64,000 nucleotides of DNA from Rhopalosiphum padi (GCF_020882245.1 NC_083598.1:6379178-6443177); one strand, 5' to 3'. Positions 1 through 14,472 are shown, numbered from the stretch's first letter. Made by a program: numbers and translations. Notes: generated by a model from the sequence alone, not told the origin.

Positions 1-113
1 GAGTTAATTACAGTTAAAGACAACAGTTCAAAAGAACGTTTTTTTTTAAATAAAAAAGATGGGTGGGTAACTTTTGTTAGTTGCATGTGTTCTCAAAATA
101 CCGTTGTGCACCA

Positions 114-164
114 CTAATATACTTGTATGTAATATTGTTCAATAATACAATTAATTGTGAAACC
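114..164 (-). CDS. Candidate last exon of the gustatory receptor
   Basis: After a TTCAG acceptor, phase 0 gives 16 residues, GFTINCIIEQYYIQVY, and then TAG. The stretch TINCIIEQY lines up loosely with the Gr signature TYLVILIQF (shared T, two aliphatics, Q, final aromatic). However, it contains E and N inside what should be TM7, and only two residues separate it from exon 5 where more are expected. Alternatively exon 5 reads on through its donor as VSTIIA, which looks like the start of TM7, before losing homology. The true last exon could also lie left of the window. Confidence 0.2.
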   Translation of the reverse strand, partial: GFTINCIIEQYYIQVY

Positions 165-292
165 CTGAAGTCAGATGCAGTTTATTTGTGACGTCAAAAT
201 AATTCCAAAATAAATTTAAGTAGTATTTTATGAAAACCATTTCACAAATGGCAGTAGGTTAAGTTAGACCGTTTTGCTATTATTGTACTTAC

Positions 293-3200
293 TGATGATA
301 GAATAGTTTTATTGACCGTGAATAGACCAGAAGCTGTTATAACGGTTTGAGAATTTTGTACTTGAGACATGAAGAAAGTAACCTGAAATTGTACAATATA
401 TTCAATAAAATATATGTAATTTACGTTTTATTATACATATTACAAATTACTAAACATGACAAAATCTAAAGCAATACATGAATACAATATAATATGTGTG
501 TTTGATATACATATAACTATATAAGTATTGATTATAATATAATATATATAGTTGTGCAATATTTAATGTTAATGTTAAGCACCAATAGGCAACAGGTATT
601 TTATGTATTGAATAATAAAAAAATGTGGTTATTATTTCATTAATCCATTATGATGTGTAAGCGACGCGCGACGTAAACATTATTTAATCGTTATAAAGTA
701 TATGATTAAGGTGAAAGACATTATTTTTTTTATCGTGAATCACAACATGTAAAAATGTGTTGTGATGGGTTTTAGTACTTATATTATGAAAGTATCTATT
801 TAAATCAGAAATGTCTATTAAGTCAAATCATCTGGGATTAAACTGATTGATACAATTTTACACATTTAAGCTGTAGATATTTGGAATTATAATAGGTAGG
901 TAAATATTAAATTGTTAAATGGTTTAAACAATTGAAAATGTAAAATATACGAAAAATATTTGACATTTAACTAAAAGAGGTTCTTCTAATCATATTCTAA
1001 AAAATATTGATTTTATCTTTTCAATGTCACTTGGAAGCTAGAGAAGAAAATTATATACGTACATGTTATGATTGAATTTTAAATACGATTCTATACGATT
1101 ATATTTATAACACAACTGATAACTCATATAGTTTTAAACTTAAATTAAGTAGATAATGTTTAAAATAAAAATAAATTCAAAATTTATGTATACCTGTTCA
1201 GAGCAGTCTTGAGGTAATTTCCATATCGGTATGTTTCTTAAGTCAGTTATTATTTCTTTACTCTGTATAAAATCGTATATAATATTATTTTAATATTACT
1301 GATTACATGGTAATATATATTTAATTAGATTTATAAAATCGTGCTTTATTATATTATTTAGTAAGAGGATAGCTGAAAATTAATTTTCTACTTTGATTTC
1401 AGGGTTGTTTAAATAATGTTCGTTTAGCTAAGACGGATATATTTCTATGACGTGATGAGTAATTTGATATCAAACAATAATGACGATCAAACACGTGCGT
1501 GCAATCTTTGCAGTGGTACATATTATAGCCTATGGGTACATAGGTATGTTATAGTATTGGTGGTGTAGAATTATCATAGAATCAAATCAGACCAAAGATT
1601 GACAGCTTTTTTTTAGGATATATTCCGTCTTTAGATGTGTAGTAGCTCACACCTCGCACACTAAAAATTCGGAGCGCCCACACTATAATGGATTTTTTTC
1701 CTCTCGGTTGAGAAATACTGGGTTGGAAAATAATTTATTTGTTTCCACCAAAGTATGTGACACGATTTATAAAATATTGAACACTTTCGATGTTTTGTGA
1801 GCATTTCACGAGCTGTTTTTACCCACTACCTCACAACAACTTTAGAGTTAAACAAGTCCCGCAATTGGCGTTGTGACTGTAACAAATCATGTTGTATGCA
1901 ACAGACGTGTAGGTTAGGTCATGTCTTTTTCGTGAACTAGACAACGACAGACAAATACTCCGTTTAAAAAACAATTGTTTTTGCGATTATTCTGAATGTT
2001 TAGAATTTTTTTTTTAATGATAATCGTGATTTTTTTTTATTCTTTGAACACATTTATTTATTTTTAATATCAATATTGTATAATTTTTAATATCATTGCA
2101 ATGCTGTATAGTGATTAGATACAATCTATTATACGAAACACTAGGAAAAAAACCAACAATTCATTGTTATTTCGTGTATAATAGGTACCTATCAAACAAC
2201 TTTAATACAGCAGGTACACAGTATAGTTACAAGTACAAACACAATATTTGTTATGTAATTGTGCATGTCATGACGAGTAAACATTCATAACAATGGTGAA
2301 CGGATGGTAAACCTTATAAAGTATATTTCATACTTTGTTGTTTATATTAAAATATTTATAATTGTAACACATTCGTGTATAATGTTTAAAATGTTTAAAT
2401 GATAATGATTTTTTACGATGAATCAAACTATGAGTGCATATTATAGGCATTTTAGGCAGAATACAATTTAATTTTTTTACAGTAAACAAACGTACTCTGA
2501 AAAAAGGCATTTATTTTGTCTCATTTCATGAAAGTAGTAATAAAAATCGATCACTTCACGAAAACAACACATTATATTTGCCTGTCGTTCTACGGAATTA
2601 TTAGACCGTATATATCCCTTTCACTTTCATAATCGTTCTATATACTTGTGTTCCTATATCTTTCTTAAGTGGAGGACCATGCCTGTGAAATATCAGGGCT
2701 TACACGTTACACAAATAAAAATTAGTGGCATTTTTATCTATTGTTTTAGATTTTATTGGTGTTGTTATAAATAAAACTAATTTTATAATTTTTTTTTTTT
2801 AATATAACAATATCTACGGGTTTTTTTCCAATGTAAAATATGATTTATTTCGTTTAGTAGTTAATAATTTGAGGGCAAAATATTCTATAATACTTATCGG
2901 AATAAGTATGTGTTTATTTTATACCATAAAAAAATCACTACACATAATATCAAAAGACAAAACAAATTCGAGGGCTTATTTTTTTTTTTTTTGATAATCC
3001 ACCACTATCCATGTCGTTAGGTATATCTAATGCCTGCAGTGACGTACTACATAATATTATGTATCTAATTACAGATTCGGTGAGCGTATCTGACAAATAG
3101 GCGACCAGGTATGTACCGATCCAGGCATGCCCCAGGAACATTAATGACTCCAACATACTGACGCCCTTGTTCTCCAGCGCTGAGTGCTTGAACCTGTAAG

Positions 3201-6200
3201 TGGGCATCACGTACGTGTCAAAGTAGAACCGGGCCAGGTGTTCGAGGAACACGAAAAGCAGGTACGTGGTGAGTCGGGGACCGAACGCGACGCGCACCTC
3301 CTCGACGAGATCGCAGAGCTGCGCGTGCGCCAACCGCTCTGACTCCAGTACTTGGCACGTAGTCCGCGGAGTGGACGCGAGCACCTTGGCCACCTCCATG
3401 CGCCACCGCGTCCTCAACGACCGGAAACGGATGCACATCTCGTCGCAGAAGAGCAAATACAGCAGCGGAAATATCGAACTCATGTACCTGCAGCAGTGTA
3501 GTTAATTGTGACATCATCGATTATAGCAGTTTAAGCAGTATATTATCATACGCAAGAAATAAAATAACTTGATATCATTAAAAATACCCATAGTAGATAG
3601 GTACGTTCTAAAGTCTCACTCTAAATATCTCTGCTGTGAGATCTTCACACATAAATATATCTAAATGCAGGTTTTTAATAACCAACAAAAATTGCACTTT
3701 AACGAACAACGGTATTCTACATTTATTGTATAGATTACTGTTGAAAAACAGTGCATTTACATACATCGATCTGTCACAGAAATAATTATAACGATAATGT
3801 ACTAGTAAGTTTTGTGACACGCTGTATTGGTGGTTAGTATTTAAATAGGTGCAAATGTGCAATGACAGTAATATGATAGATGTAAAGGCCGACGAATGGT
3901 ACAAACGTTTCTGGTCTTATCTACCCACCACTCTACCAGCATCCGTCGAAAAATAATAGGCGCTGTAGTGTACCTAATATCAAAATATATAAGTATAGGC
4001 ACGCATTTAAAACTTTTAGAGAATTAAAATGCTTAATCCCAGTATAGCATACACTAACACCAGCTCAGTCAATAAAAATGCATTTGGACATCTATCCCAC
4101 TTAGTATTTGACATCACATCGGTACCCTACTAGGTCCACACGATTTATCGGGGAGGAGATTCGTTAGTGTAGTAATAGGGTGATAAAATAATCGTTTAAT
4201 TGCCCGTGACGAATTGACGCACTGCATGTCCCAGAACGAGTGAAGGTATATGTCATATTTTAATAATTTTATTATTAAACGATAGGAAAATATTTAAAAA
4301 TATAAGGAAAATTCAATATAATATTATACATATATTATATTTGTTGTAGGTTTGCGGAGAGACGTCGAAATTCGTTCGATGAATTATTATTCTAAACCGC
4401 TGCGTTGTATATTTTGTTTGCAGATAAGCGGAGTACCGGACGACGACATTTCGCTTGACGAATCTACTTCACCGCAGTATCATCAATAGAAATGGGTCAC
4501 GTGTTATAAGTTATAGTGTTTATAGAGAAATAATGTATTTCGTATCTCCGTTTCCTGTTATGATTTATAGTTATAAGCAGTGGTGTGGTGAACGTGTACA
4601 TGCAAATAAGCAACGATACACAACATATAGTATCTACCCAGTATCCACCCTTAATCCCCTAAATCACCTTAATATAATATAATAGATACAGTTATTATGA
4701 TTAAATACTTATTTACTTGTTTATAACAATTTTGTGTTATAATATTGGTTACCATAATGTACCAACCACCTACCCACATATCCACCCAAACAATTGGCTA
4801 CGCGTCATGAGATCCCTTTCACCACGCCACTGGTTATAGGTACACGTCCTATATATTATGTATCATATCTAAATGCACTGATGCAAACGGAACGGCCGCA
4901 ATATACTTTTGTAGTTCAGATATATTGAAATAAAAAAAATATTATAACAAATATAGGTAGTTGAGCGTAATATAATATATAGAATAGAGTTGGTAATAAT
5001 ATTACGATGTTATGTAACAATGTAATGATAATTACAAGAAAACACTATACACCCACGTCACAAGTACCTATATTATTGTCTCTGTTAGTCAATTTCCTTA
5101 CGTGCAAAAACAAATATAAACTACTTTCTTTACTTGAGTTCATAAACATGTGATTACGAATGTACCTACCTGTTGCAGTGCATTTTATTTAAACACAAGT
5201 GTTCGATTTAACACCTAATGTAAATTGTTATTTCAACAGTGCTGTGTGTCCAGATAGTAATAGGTACGATACGTGTGTATGTGTGCAACTGCAGGCGTGG
5301 ATCTAATGAGGAGGGGTAAGCGGCTAATAATCCCATCCAGTATGGCGTAGGCTATTTTAAAATGATTTTAGGTCTTTAGGGGATTAAAAAAAACCTATTT
5401 TCATTCAAACATACTGAATATCGATCGATCTAATTAGATCTGGTATAAATATTGAAAACAAATTTGGACTTCATGTTTTGTTTTATTTAGATACTATTAA
5501 TGATTATCAAACAAATTTACTTATCAAAAATTGACTTTGAAAATGTAACATAGTATGCAGGGGCGATTGTAAACTCGGCCTGAGGCAAAAAATATTTACA
5601 TTTGCCGTATGCAGTATGTATTTTATATATGCTTTTTTTTAATTTTTTTTTTTTATTAAAAATCAAAAAGAAATATTTACAAATTTACAAATTTAAAACA
5701 AATACAGAACAATTTAATATTATGTTTTTCCAGGTTAACAAATTTAAAAAGTTGTTCGTATGTTCTAAAGTTAATATATTAGAACGTTCAAATTCGGCTT
5801 GAAATAAACATTTATAAAATGTTTAATTTTAATAACTCAAACTTGTAAATTTAATATAAGATTCCTCAACTCGATTTTATAAGGGATTGTTAAAAATAAA
5901 AAGTTTAAGGCAAAGACACATACTTGCACATACTTGTATGTATTATGCTTGTCATAATAAATTATGAGTAAGAATTTATTGTCTGCGTATAGATGGCTAT
6001 TGTCCAGTAATAAAATAAATGACTGACAGCAATATTGACCTAGATTCATTTTTCGTAACTGTCAAATTTTTAATGACATGAAAAAACTATATATTATCTA
6101 ATATTTAGGTACCAAAGTTATACTTGTCGTCTTACTAAAACAAAACCGTGTAACCTCTCGGCCTTTTAAAATTTCCAGATTCACGTCTGCGAGTGAGTTC

Positions 6201-8466
6201 GTGGTAGATTTAATATTATTGGTTAAGTAATAAAAATGCTATACCTCAAAATGGACTCATAGAATACTTTTGCTGACATTTTGTTAAGTAAAATATCAAT
6301 GCAACCGCACGCGAGCAACGTCAACGTACATCCCAGATAGGCGATCACGTAGTAACGGGGGCCAGTTCTTTGCTCCGTGGGTCGACCGTATTTAGAGTCG
6401 AACCGGTTTGTGTTCTCGATGATTTTTGGCAAACGCATATCGACGTAGATCGATGTCAGTTGACTTAGAAATTCCCTGAGTATGAAATTAACCGTCCAAA
6501 ACCACAGGGTGGCGGTCGGATTTCTTATGGCTTTCAACACCAACAAATAGCATGGCGTTATGTACGTTACCTTGATTGACACATACGTTAAAACAAGGTG
6601 TGATTAAAAAATATTCATAATCATCAATCATTAGTCAAACATAAAATACTTATTGAAATATATCATGTTATTATGATATTAAAATATTGTAATGTTTGCT
6701 TTTTCAGGTTTTCAATAAACTAGAATACGTTTCAAGTCGTTCGATTTATGAATTTCAGATTAGATAAATTATGATGTTTTATTAATTTTAACTTGCAAAG
6801 AAAATTAAAATTTGTGTTTAAAAACAAAAGCGGTTTATCTTCAAATGTTAACAAAATAGTAAAATATTTAACATGTTAAAGGTTAATATAATATTGTTCC
6901 GCTGTATGTTACACTAATATATTAATGTTTTATGATTACTAAAAAGTTATCAAGTTGGTAATTACCCTGCTGTACAATATAGGGGTTGTATACCTATACT
7001 TCATTATTGAGTAGTCGTTGTTATGAATTCAATTATAAATCATTATAGGTACCTACGTGTAAAATGAAAAAACGATCTGAGCGAAAATGATCTAACATTT
7101 TGGTAAATAAGATTAGGTTAGGTTATTTGATAATAACAATTTTAATAATAATATTAATATAAATATTCGGATCTCTTACCCTGATTGTTTTAAAAAGTAC
7201 TGAGAATTTTCAATTTTTGGCTTCCCCGAAAGTACCAACAAGATCCAATTTACTACTAGAAAGTTGATAATTAGAGTAGTTTTTCTATAAGAAAAAAATA
7301 TCCTGAATTTAGAGTTATAACATTATGAAATGAATACGTTCCTCGCTCCACTCAGAATCCAAAATTAAAATAAAGTTACATTTATTACCTATTTTGAACT
7401 TGTAATATTCGATTTTTTTCTATTTTGGGACATATGTTGGACAATTTCAGTAATTCTTTAACTTTATAATTGAATTGAATTGATTCAATGTTCACTAATG
7501 AAAGGTCAACTCGTTGTTTGACTTTATTTTACATGCATTTATAGTGGTCATTATGACAATACTTAACGTTCAGTTAAATCTAGAAGGACCCATTGTCCAT
7601 CTCCTCTTTTATTTATCACATACTTATATTTAATTTATTTAGGTTTTTATTCTCATAATCAATGATTTTCTTCACTTATAATTTTATGTAGAAAATTTGA
7701 ATGACATATTTTTGATAATACATTGTGTAATACACAAATATACAATATACATGTATATAATAAGTTTAATAAATTAAACGTTAACAACAAAGTAATTTAA
7801 AACAAAATAATTAAGAATTAAAATTAAGTTGTAATTCGTTAAATAAAAACAACGAGTATTTGAATTAATTATACTTTTAATTAATTTTAATTTCTTACAA
7901 GAATTTAATATAGTTGAGGAAAAAGGTGTTAGTATATTTGTATTTTCATATTTAGGTAGTATGTTGACATGTTGTAAAGGTTAACTTAATTACAATTTAG
8001 TTTTTATGTATATACATTAAACAAAAGGTAGAGAATAGAGATATATACTATAATATAATAGTGGGTTTAATAATGATTATTTATATTATTTATATAATTA
8101 GTGTCCGGACCCTAATAAGATTTCTTTAAGATTTATGAAACATCAAAACATTTAACACAAAAAGTGATACAAATTGATGATACCTAATCACTATTAGCTT
8201 GTCTGTGCCAGGAATAGTGAGTCTAATAATTTTAAAATTTTTTATTGAATAGGTATATTTTAATAGGTACAATACTATCTATTAGGTAGGGTATACCTAT
8301 TAGTTACGCGTTTTATAATACATACCAATGGCCATATAAGATTAGATCCCCATTGAAAATCTATTCGACCATAAAACACATTTTTAAGGCTCGTTAGTCC
8401 CATGATTTTGTACAGCATCAACGTTGATCTTATATCTTCGTAGAAATCTTTATTCGAAATCGACAT
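293..8466 (-). CDS. Insect gustatory receptor (7TM), five exons assembled
   Basis: Exons read on the minus strand: 8466-8326, 6570-6245, 3487-3073, 1262-1194 and 382-293. The phases agree at every junction: 0, then 2/1 (AG|G), then 0, then 0. Together they give 347 codons. The product resembles insect Gr proteins, ligand-gated cation channels of taste neurons. Hydrophobic segments lie near residues 41-60, 67-90, 120-142, 150-172, 220-242 and 265-287. Exon 4 reads SKEIITDLRNIPIWKLPQDC, and exon 5 starts VTFFMSQVQNSQ and ends SGLFTVNKTILSS, both typical of the Gr stretch leading into TM7. The start is the ATG at 8466; the frame extends 12 bases further only from a TTG. Introns are 1.75, 2.76, 1.81 and 0.81 kb. 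The acceptor of exon 2 has a weak pyrimidine tract. The usual C-terminal TYhhhhhQF motif is not found with certainty, so the gene may be partial at its 3' end or degenerate there. Exon 5 ends at a perfect GTAAGT donor. Ligand unknown. Confidence 0.8.
4578..4832. mobile_element. hAT-like MITE in Gr intron 2
   Basis: The ends are inverted: CAGTGGTGTGGTGAA on the left and TTCACCACGCCACTG on the right, one mismatch in 15. The flanking 8-mers gttataag (4570-4577) and gttatagg (4833-4840) match at 7 of 8 positions. CAGTG termini and an 8-bp target duplication are the hAT signature. No coding capacity is seen, so this is a non-autonomous element about 255 bp long sitting between Gr exons 2 and 3. 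Confidence 0.75.
7221..7275. repeat. Dispersed repeat, copy 1 of 3
   Basis: The core, roughly AAAGTACCAA followed by agATCcAATT and CTACTAGAAA, recurs in degenerate form at 13625-13680 and 36504-36562. The third copy continues into ACCACCCTCATTTTTG. The three copies lie in separate AT-rich intergenic or intronic regions, so this is probably the remnant of one MITE family. Boundaries are not visible. Confidence 0.4.
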
Positions 8467-10162
8467 TTTTAAAAACAATAATATGTAAAACGAACGATGT
8501 AGTCATAAAAAAAATAATTGAAAGCATAAGTTTCAATTGAAATATTAGATATATAATATTATAGCCATGCGGTATAAACTTAGGTCGTATGCTATGCGAG
8601 TATTAAAACCATTTGTTGTGATCAAACAGAATTACATGACCTGTAAATTCATATGTTAAGTTTAAAATATTAATAGAATTTACTTATAATACATTTTGAT
8701 TGGGAAAAATGCATATTGTGTACATATACGTATGAACGTCAATATCTTATCTTTTGACAATTTACAAGGTTCTAATTTAGATTTCATGAATAGTAAATTT
8801 ATATAACTATTCCTCAAGAATGTCGTATTGTGCGCGTGTGTGTGTTTATGTGTGTAGTTTTTTTAATAATAAAAATATTGACCGTGTAAATATTTAAACA
8901 AAATAATAATATTTATCTATATTAATAAAGTAGGCGTAACTATATTGGTGAATTTATTACTTCGATGTATAACACACGGGAAAAGTGTGCGAGTTACTAA
9001 GTTTGATTGTCTTCAATTTGACAATAAATATTTCATCAAACGAGTAATTGGAACAATGATTCGATTATTCCGTCAGTTCTGGCGAATTAGCATTTTATTT
9101 TTTCGGTTTAGCATATTATATTTACTCAGTGGCCTCGGGTCTACATATTATATTCCACTTTTCGTTTAAACGAACGTCGAATAACAAAAGTGAATTTAAT
9201 TAATGTATCATTTATCGTGTTTATTATGTTTCTATCGAAACAGTTTTCGTGTTGTGTAGACTATACGATTCCATGTTACATTACTATAATATTATAGGTA
9301 AATAGCTTATGTTTAATAAAGATATGGCGTGAATATATTTTTGTATTTGATTATTATGGGCGCATTGTGTACAACAAATAACTCTATTTTATCACTTTGG
9401 TAATTTGATTCACTAGTCAATAATGGATGACGGTAAGATTCACGAGAAAAAATTGAATAAGGAAATATTGTGTTGTTGAGTTATATGTATAATATATTTT
9501 TACTTTTTAGAATAGCTGCAGTATATATAGTACAAAGTATAAGCAACCTACTATAGTCTCAGACCTAAGTAATTAAGTTAGTATAGGTACCTAAAATACA
9601 GTAAGACAAGTTAAATTTTAAGTTTTGCTTTTGGAATTGATTCAAAATTTAATACATCTACAAAAAAATAAAGACACGTACCTATATAGTCTTACCAGAC
9701 TTACCATAATTCATATGTATGATACATTTATTGATCCTTAACAGTAACGCACACATTATAATATCTAGAAAAGTATTAATATGCTATTGAAAATAATTAT
9801 AATATACATACCGAAAAATTTATTAAAATCATTATTTTTTTCAAAAATTGTATATTTTTGCTATCATTTAAATTTTTGAATGATATCATACATAATTAAT
9901 TTCATATTCTGTCATTCTGAAGCAGAATATTTTTCTGAGAAGTTTTTATGTATTAGTGCAATTATGTCAGTAGGTTATTCTTATTGGTAAACACCAATTA
10001 TTGGGTTAAAAAACATTTTTAACACATTTCATCACAAATTATTTAAAGTAATAGCAAAACTATAGTTTAAATAATTGTTTGTCTGTTATTAGCATGCATT
10101 TTTTATTTTAAATTTAGTAACAAAAGAAACATAACGTATTATTTATGTATTGGGTTTCTATA

Positions 10163-10491
10163 TGCAAGGCAATTCTCTTATCGAACAACACTCATTATTT
10201 CAAAATATTTAAATGTTTTTGAACATTTTTTTTTTGCATAGTTCTCAATGTAAATAAAATATATATTTTCAAATTTTTTGTCGTTATAATTGTTTAAGGT
10301 TAATGAATAGTAGACCAAAATTTTACCTTTCCATTCCGCTTGCCTAAATTTTAAATACTAAGGTGAAATATTTAAAAAATATAACGATAAAAAATATTAA
10401 AAGTGTTTGTTTTATTTTGACTGGACATTATATTGTGTGAAAAAAATATTTTCAAATATTGAGTGTTGTTCGATAACAGAATCACTCAGTA
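10163..10491. mobile_element. Fold-back MITE, family A copy 1
   Basis: The left end contains ATTCTCTTATCGAACAACAC and the right end contains its inverse, GTGTTGTTCGATAACAGAAT, followed by CACTCAGTA. The ends are bounded by TA, as in Tc1/mariner-like MITEs. The left arm continues CTCATTATTTCAAAATAT, which matches the arm of the copy at 12926-13476. No coding capacity. Exact ends are uncertain by a few bases. Confidence 0.55.
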
Positions 10492-12925
10492 TATAAGAGT
10501 ATTTAAAACTCAGATTAATTGAAAAACGTAGGTACTTATTATCTTAACACCCCCAAGTTATTATCCAAATCAGTGTCAATATTTTGTAACTGATTTCCAC
10601 TGGCTTGCAGGTGAACCAATGCGATATTTGGAAGGGTTTCAAAGTTACCTATTAAAATTCGAACTGTAGCGAAAATATTAATTTGCAAAATATGTTTGCT
10701 GATTTGTTGTCAACTCTGTGGCTTGGAGAGGGTCATCTTCGCAGACAAAACATCTCGTTTGGTTTAAATGTTTACGCGCGATTTAAAATCAAAAATTACG
10801 CTTACAATAATTGTTATTATACTAATCGAGATCAAACAAACAGATATCCGAAATTTGGGTATACCTCTTCTTAGTTTTTTTCTTACATATTAATAATATG
10901 TATCTGTACATGAGTTTAGATAATATTACTACGATACGCGTAATGTATAAACGAAGAAAAAATAGTTGTTCTTTTAACGAGTTATGATTTATGACGTATC
11001 CATATTAAATAATATTATACGCATTATTATGTTGATTAGGTATAATAAAATACCAAATCTCCACTGATATATTTTAGTCAACCGCAAACGCAATTGGAAC
11101 AGAAATCGGATAGTTGTTTCAATAACCCTGGGATGAAATTCATAATATAATATTATTATACGTACATAGATAATGTAACACTATAATTTATGGCAATTCA
11201 TTTACCTGTGGGATCCGATTAATAAAATACGTCCTTTAAAACATTTTTAAAGATAACTCGAGGTCGAGGAATTTACCTTCATTCCATAATTTCTATAACT
11301 CTACTTTGATATTATATTATATTTTATATTAATGTATTCAATATTATATAACAGTGCGTTATAAGCTAATAATTATAAATAGTATATACTGAGGTAGTCA
11401 TAATCAAAACTAGTCTAAGAAACATATCGCATAACGTATAAATTGTCTGGGTTTTGAGCGCATTCAATTATTGTTACGTCATTCGAGAAATAAAAATTAA
11501 TTTTTTAAATTTATTAAAAACTCTTTTCGTTATTATCATTAAAAATGCATTTTAAATTGGTACTGTTGGTAGTTTTATAATAATATAAATAATATACTGT
11601 GCGTAACTGCAGAAGTCGCTGTCAAATGGAATTAAATATAACCTAAGCAAAAACTTTGGTTCTTATCAATATTACCTGTATTTTTTTTTGTCAATACCCA
11701 TAAATCATGAAAATATGATGAATATAATAGTTATTACATACCTAGTTAAGTTGTTAATTGTCAATTCCAACTGTTTCACTCTGTATACATGTTTTTCAAA
11801 ATTGAATATTTATTCGTAATAGCATTACTGTACGTCACATATGCGTATGCAAAATTGTGAATACACGTATACGCCTGAATATAAAATTTTTTTTTTTTTT
11901 AATTGGGTATATTTATTGAAAGACTATAATTATTGACATTAAATAGGTACCTATTTAATTTTCAAAATATTATTATAAATTATATTATTATTGTATATCT
12001 TAATTTATATTAAACACACGTAAAAACGAATCAGATTATTTTATTTTTATTTAAAGTTCAATAAGTATGCTTTAAATTAAATATAATAATAAATATTGCG
12101 ACTCTCTCTCTCTCTAGTACTAACATACTGTAATAGTCTTACAAAGTCATATATACAAAATTGCATTACGAATTAACATACGAAAAAAAAGTTTATTTAT
12201 TTATAAATTTTATAGACGCCGGTTACTTTATGATTAAATAATAAAATAAATTTAAAACAATGTTTAATAGGTTATTACTTATTATTTAGTTGTGAAATGT
12301 TCAAATTTCCTTTAGTTGGAATCTGTATAAATGTCTTATATACTTCCATTATATTCCGAGTTCAAAAATTAACTTTTTGTCTTATCACAAACTTAAATAT
12401 ACTCTATTTGTGGAACATGATCATTTTTAATCAAGGGAATGACGGTCAATATATTCTTAATAATGGCAATTTATACTAACACAATTAATTAAATATTATT
12501 GTCGACCTATTATCACAAGGGCAACTATTGCTACCTTATTAAATTTAATCAGAAATAGTTTTAGTAGAATAAATTTGAGAACAGTTGTTTGCACTATTTA
12601 TGTTTACCAATATTGGCGATATTCGAATACTTTACAATAATAATATTGTATTATACATTCTGGACGGCGTTTTGTGTAGGCAATTCATGGCCATTATTTT
12701 ATTAATAAATAAATAATTATAAATTGTACATTGTTTAGTTTAGTCTAAACTTTAGATATATGTAAAATTCGAGGGAGGGGTATGGCACTTATAATTTACT
12801 TGAAAAATAAGGGAATTCAAAACCATCAGTTTTTCCATTGAATTGTAGCATAGATTTTTTATTTATTTACAATTCACGAGGAACGTTGCATCAAGTTTTT
12901 GACTTGCAAATAAAAGATGTTATTA

Positions 12926-13476
12926 TACAGGATGATTCTTTTATCAAACATCACTCATTATTTCAAAATGTATTAACATTTTTGACATTTTCACATAATT
13001 TCTAATCGATATAAAACATTTAAAAAAAAATATATTTATATCGTTATAATTATTTTAATTTTTACTTTTTTGAATGATGACATACATTTTTAATTCCATA
13101 TTCTGAAGCAGAATATTATTTTTCGGAGTATTTCGATACATAAAAATCGAAATTCGGACGTGTAATTTATGAGTTATAACTTTATAAGTAGGCGGTATTT
13201 AAAGTTTTTTTGAGTGGAGTGGAGAGGTACGGGAATACTCTACAAAATGTTGGTCTACTATTCCTCTTTTTAAAATTTTAAATACTTATAACAGTATTAA
13301 TTATTCGTCCGAATTTCGATTTTTATTTATCGAAAGACTCCGAAAAATGAAATTAAAAATATAATTGTTTTATTTTGACTAGAAATTATATAATTTTTTT
13401 TTTCAAAAAATTTATAAAAAAAATAAATTTTAATTAATTTTGAAATAATGAATAATGATAAAAGAATCACTTTGTA
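12926..13476. mobile_element. Fold-back MITE, family A copy 2
   Basis: A long palindromic element. The left terminus TACAGGATGATTCTTTTATC pairs with the right terminus GATAAAAGAATCACTTTGTA. Further in, TCGGAGTATTTCGATACATA near 13120 pairs with TTATCGAAAGACTCCGA near 13330. TA flanks both sides. The family matches the shorter copy at 10163-10491. The palindromic layout with TA flanks suggests a Tc1/mariner-type MITE. No ORF. Confidence 0.6.
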
Positions 13477-13624
13477 TACAAATAAAAATCTGGACCCTAG
13501 TGATTATAAATATTTAATTTTGAGTTATAATTAAAAAAAACAATAAATATTTCTTTGAACTGGTTTTGCTTTTTTACATATTTCTGTTATTTTAAAAATA
13601 ATTATTGGGAATTTGTACATTTGA

Positions 13625-13680
13625 CTCTTCAAAGTACAAACTACTTAGATCTAATTAACTATCTAAAACCACCCTTTTAA
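13625..13680. repeat. Dispersed repeat, copy 2 of 3
   Basis: Matches the AAAGTACnAA / AGATCtAATT / CTAnAAACCACCC pattern seen at 7221-7275 and 36504-36562. It ends about 0.8 kb before the MED31 stop codon. No ORF and no clear termini. Confidence 0.35.
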
Positions 13681-14472
13681 GGTTGAAAATGAAACCATTT
13701 TTATGTCTTAAAAAAGTGATAAACTGATAACAAACATGAAAATAAATTTAAAAATATAACACATTATGTTGATCAAACATCCTCTTAATCTATTAATTTT
13801 CAATTCTGTTGAAATGTTATGGTCATCACAAGTTTTGCCACCATATCAATAGCTTTTAGTACTGAAGAAGTTGATGTACAATTTATACAAGTAATCCTGA
13901 GAAGAGAAACATTAAACAGTTTTATGTCCATATTGTAAATGTACAATATTAATTTTTATATATTAACTTGATATTCATTAAGTGTTTTATACTTGAACAA
14001 TAGCTTTGTGTACATTACCCACAAATAGAATATTTTAGTGTCTCTTATAATGTATTTAAGTATATACGCATGCATGTAAAATGTAAAAATATAAAATAAT
14101 AAAGAATAATAACGATAAGTATTACTTTATAAGAAACACCTTTATTATAATTTCAATCAGAATTTAATTAAATTTAATAAATTAAATTTTTTATTTTGGT
14201 TATCAAACATAATATATTTTATACTTTTAGAATACAATTAAGTGCGCAACTGTATATTTTCGAGTATTTTTTTTTTAAATCAATTTGGGTAATGTGAAAA
14301 TATATTATTGAAAATAAAATAAAATATAATACTTAAAGTTATTTTTAGATAAACAACTTATAATTATATTTTCACAGTACTATTAATGAACATTTAATAT
14401 GTAGGAAATTAGAACGATACAACATAATGGATAAGTTATATAAAATAACCTTAAATTATAAATAATAATAAA

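Larger units (their letters stand above)
8467..14472. other. Intergenic region between Gr and MED31
   Basis: About 6 kb of AT-rich DNA. The short ORFs here (for instance around 8945-9169, 10683-10874 and 12297-12479) match nothing recognisable and have no codon character, so I do not call them genes. It holds two related fold-back MITEs (listed separately), a fragment at 9887-9950 that resembles the interior of the second one (around 13065-13130), a short CT microsatellite at 12102-12115, and the Gr promoter just right of 8466. Confidence 0.6.

Noticed and set aside
3218..3517. Other-frame ORFs over the Gr exon at 3073-3487, on both strands
   Set aside because: Shadows of a GC-rich coding exon; only the frame with the Gr motifs has matching splice phases.
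8945..9169. 74-residue plus-strand ORF right of the Gr gene
   Set aside because: Does not start at ATG and shows no recognisable motif; probably chance.
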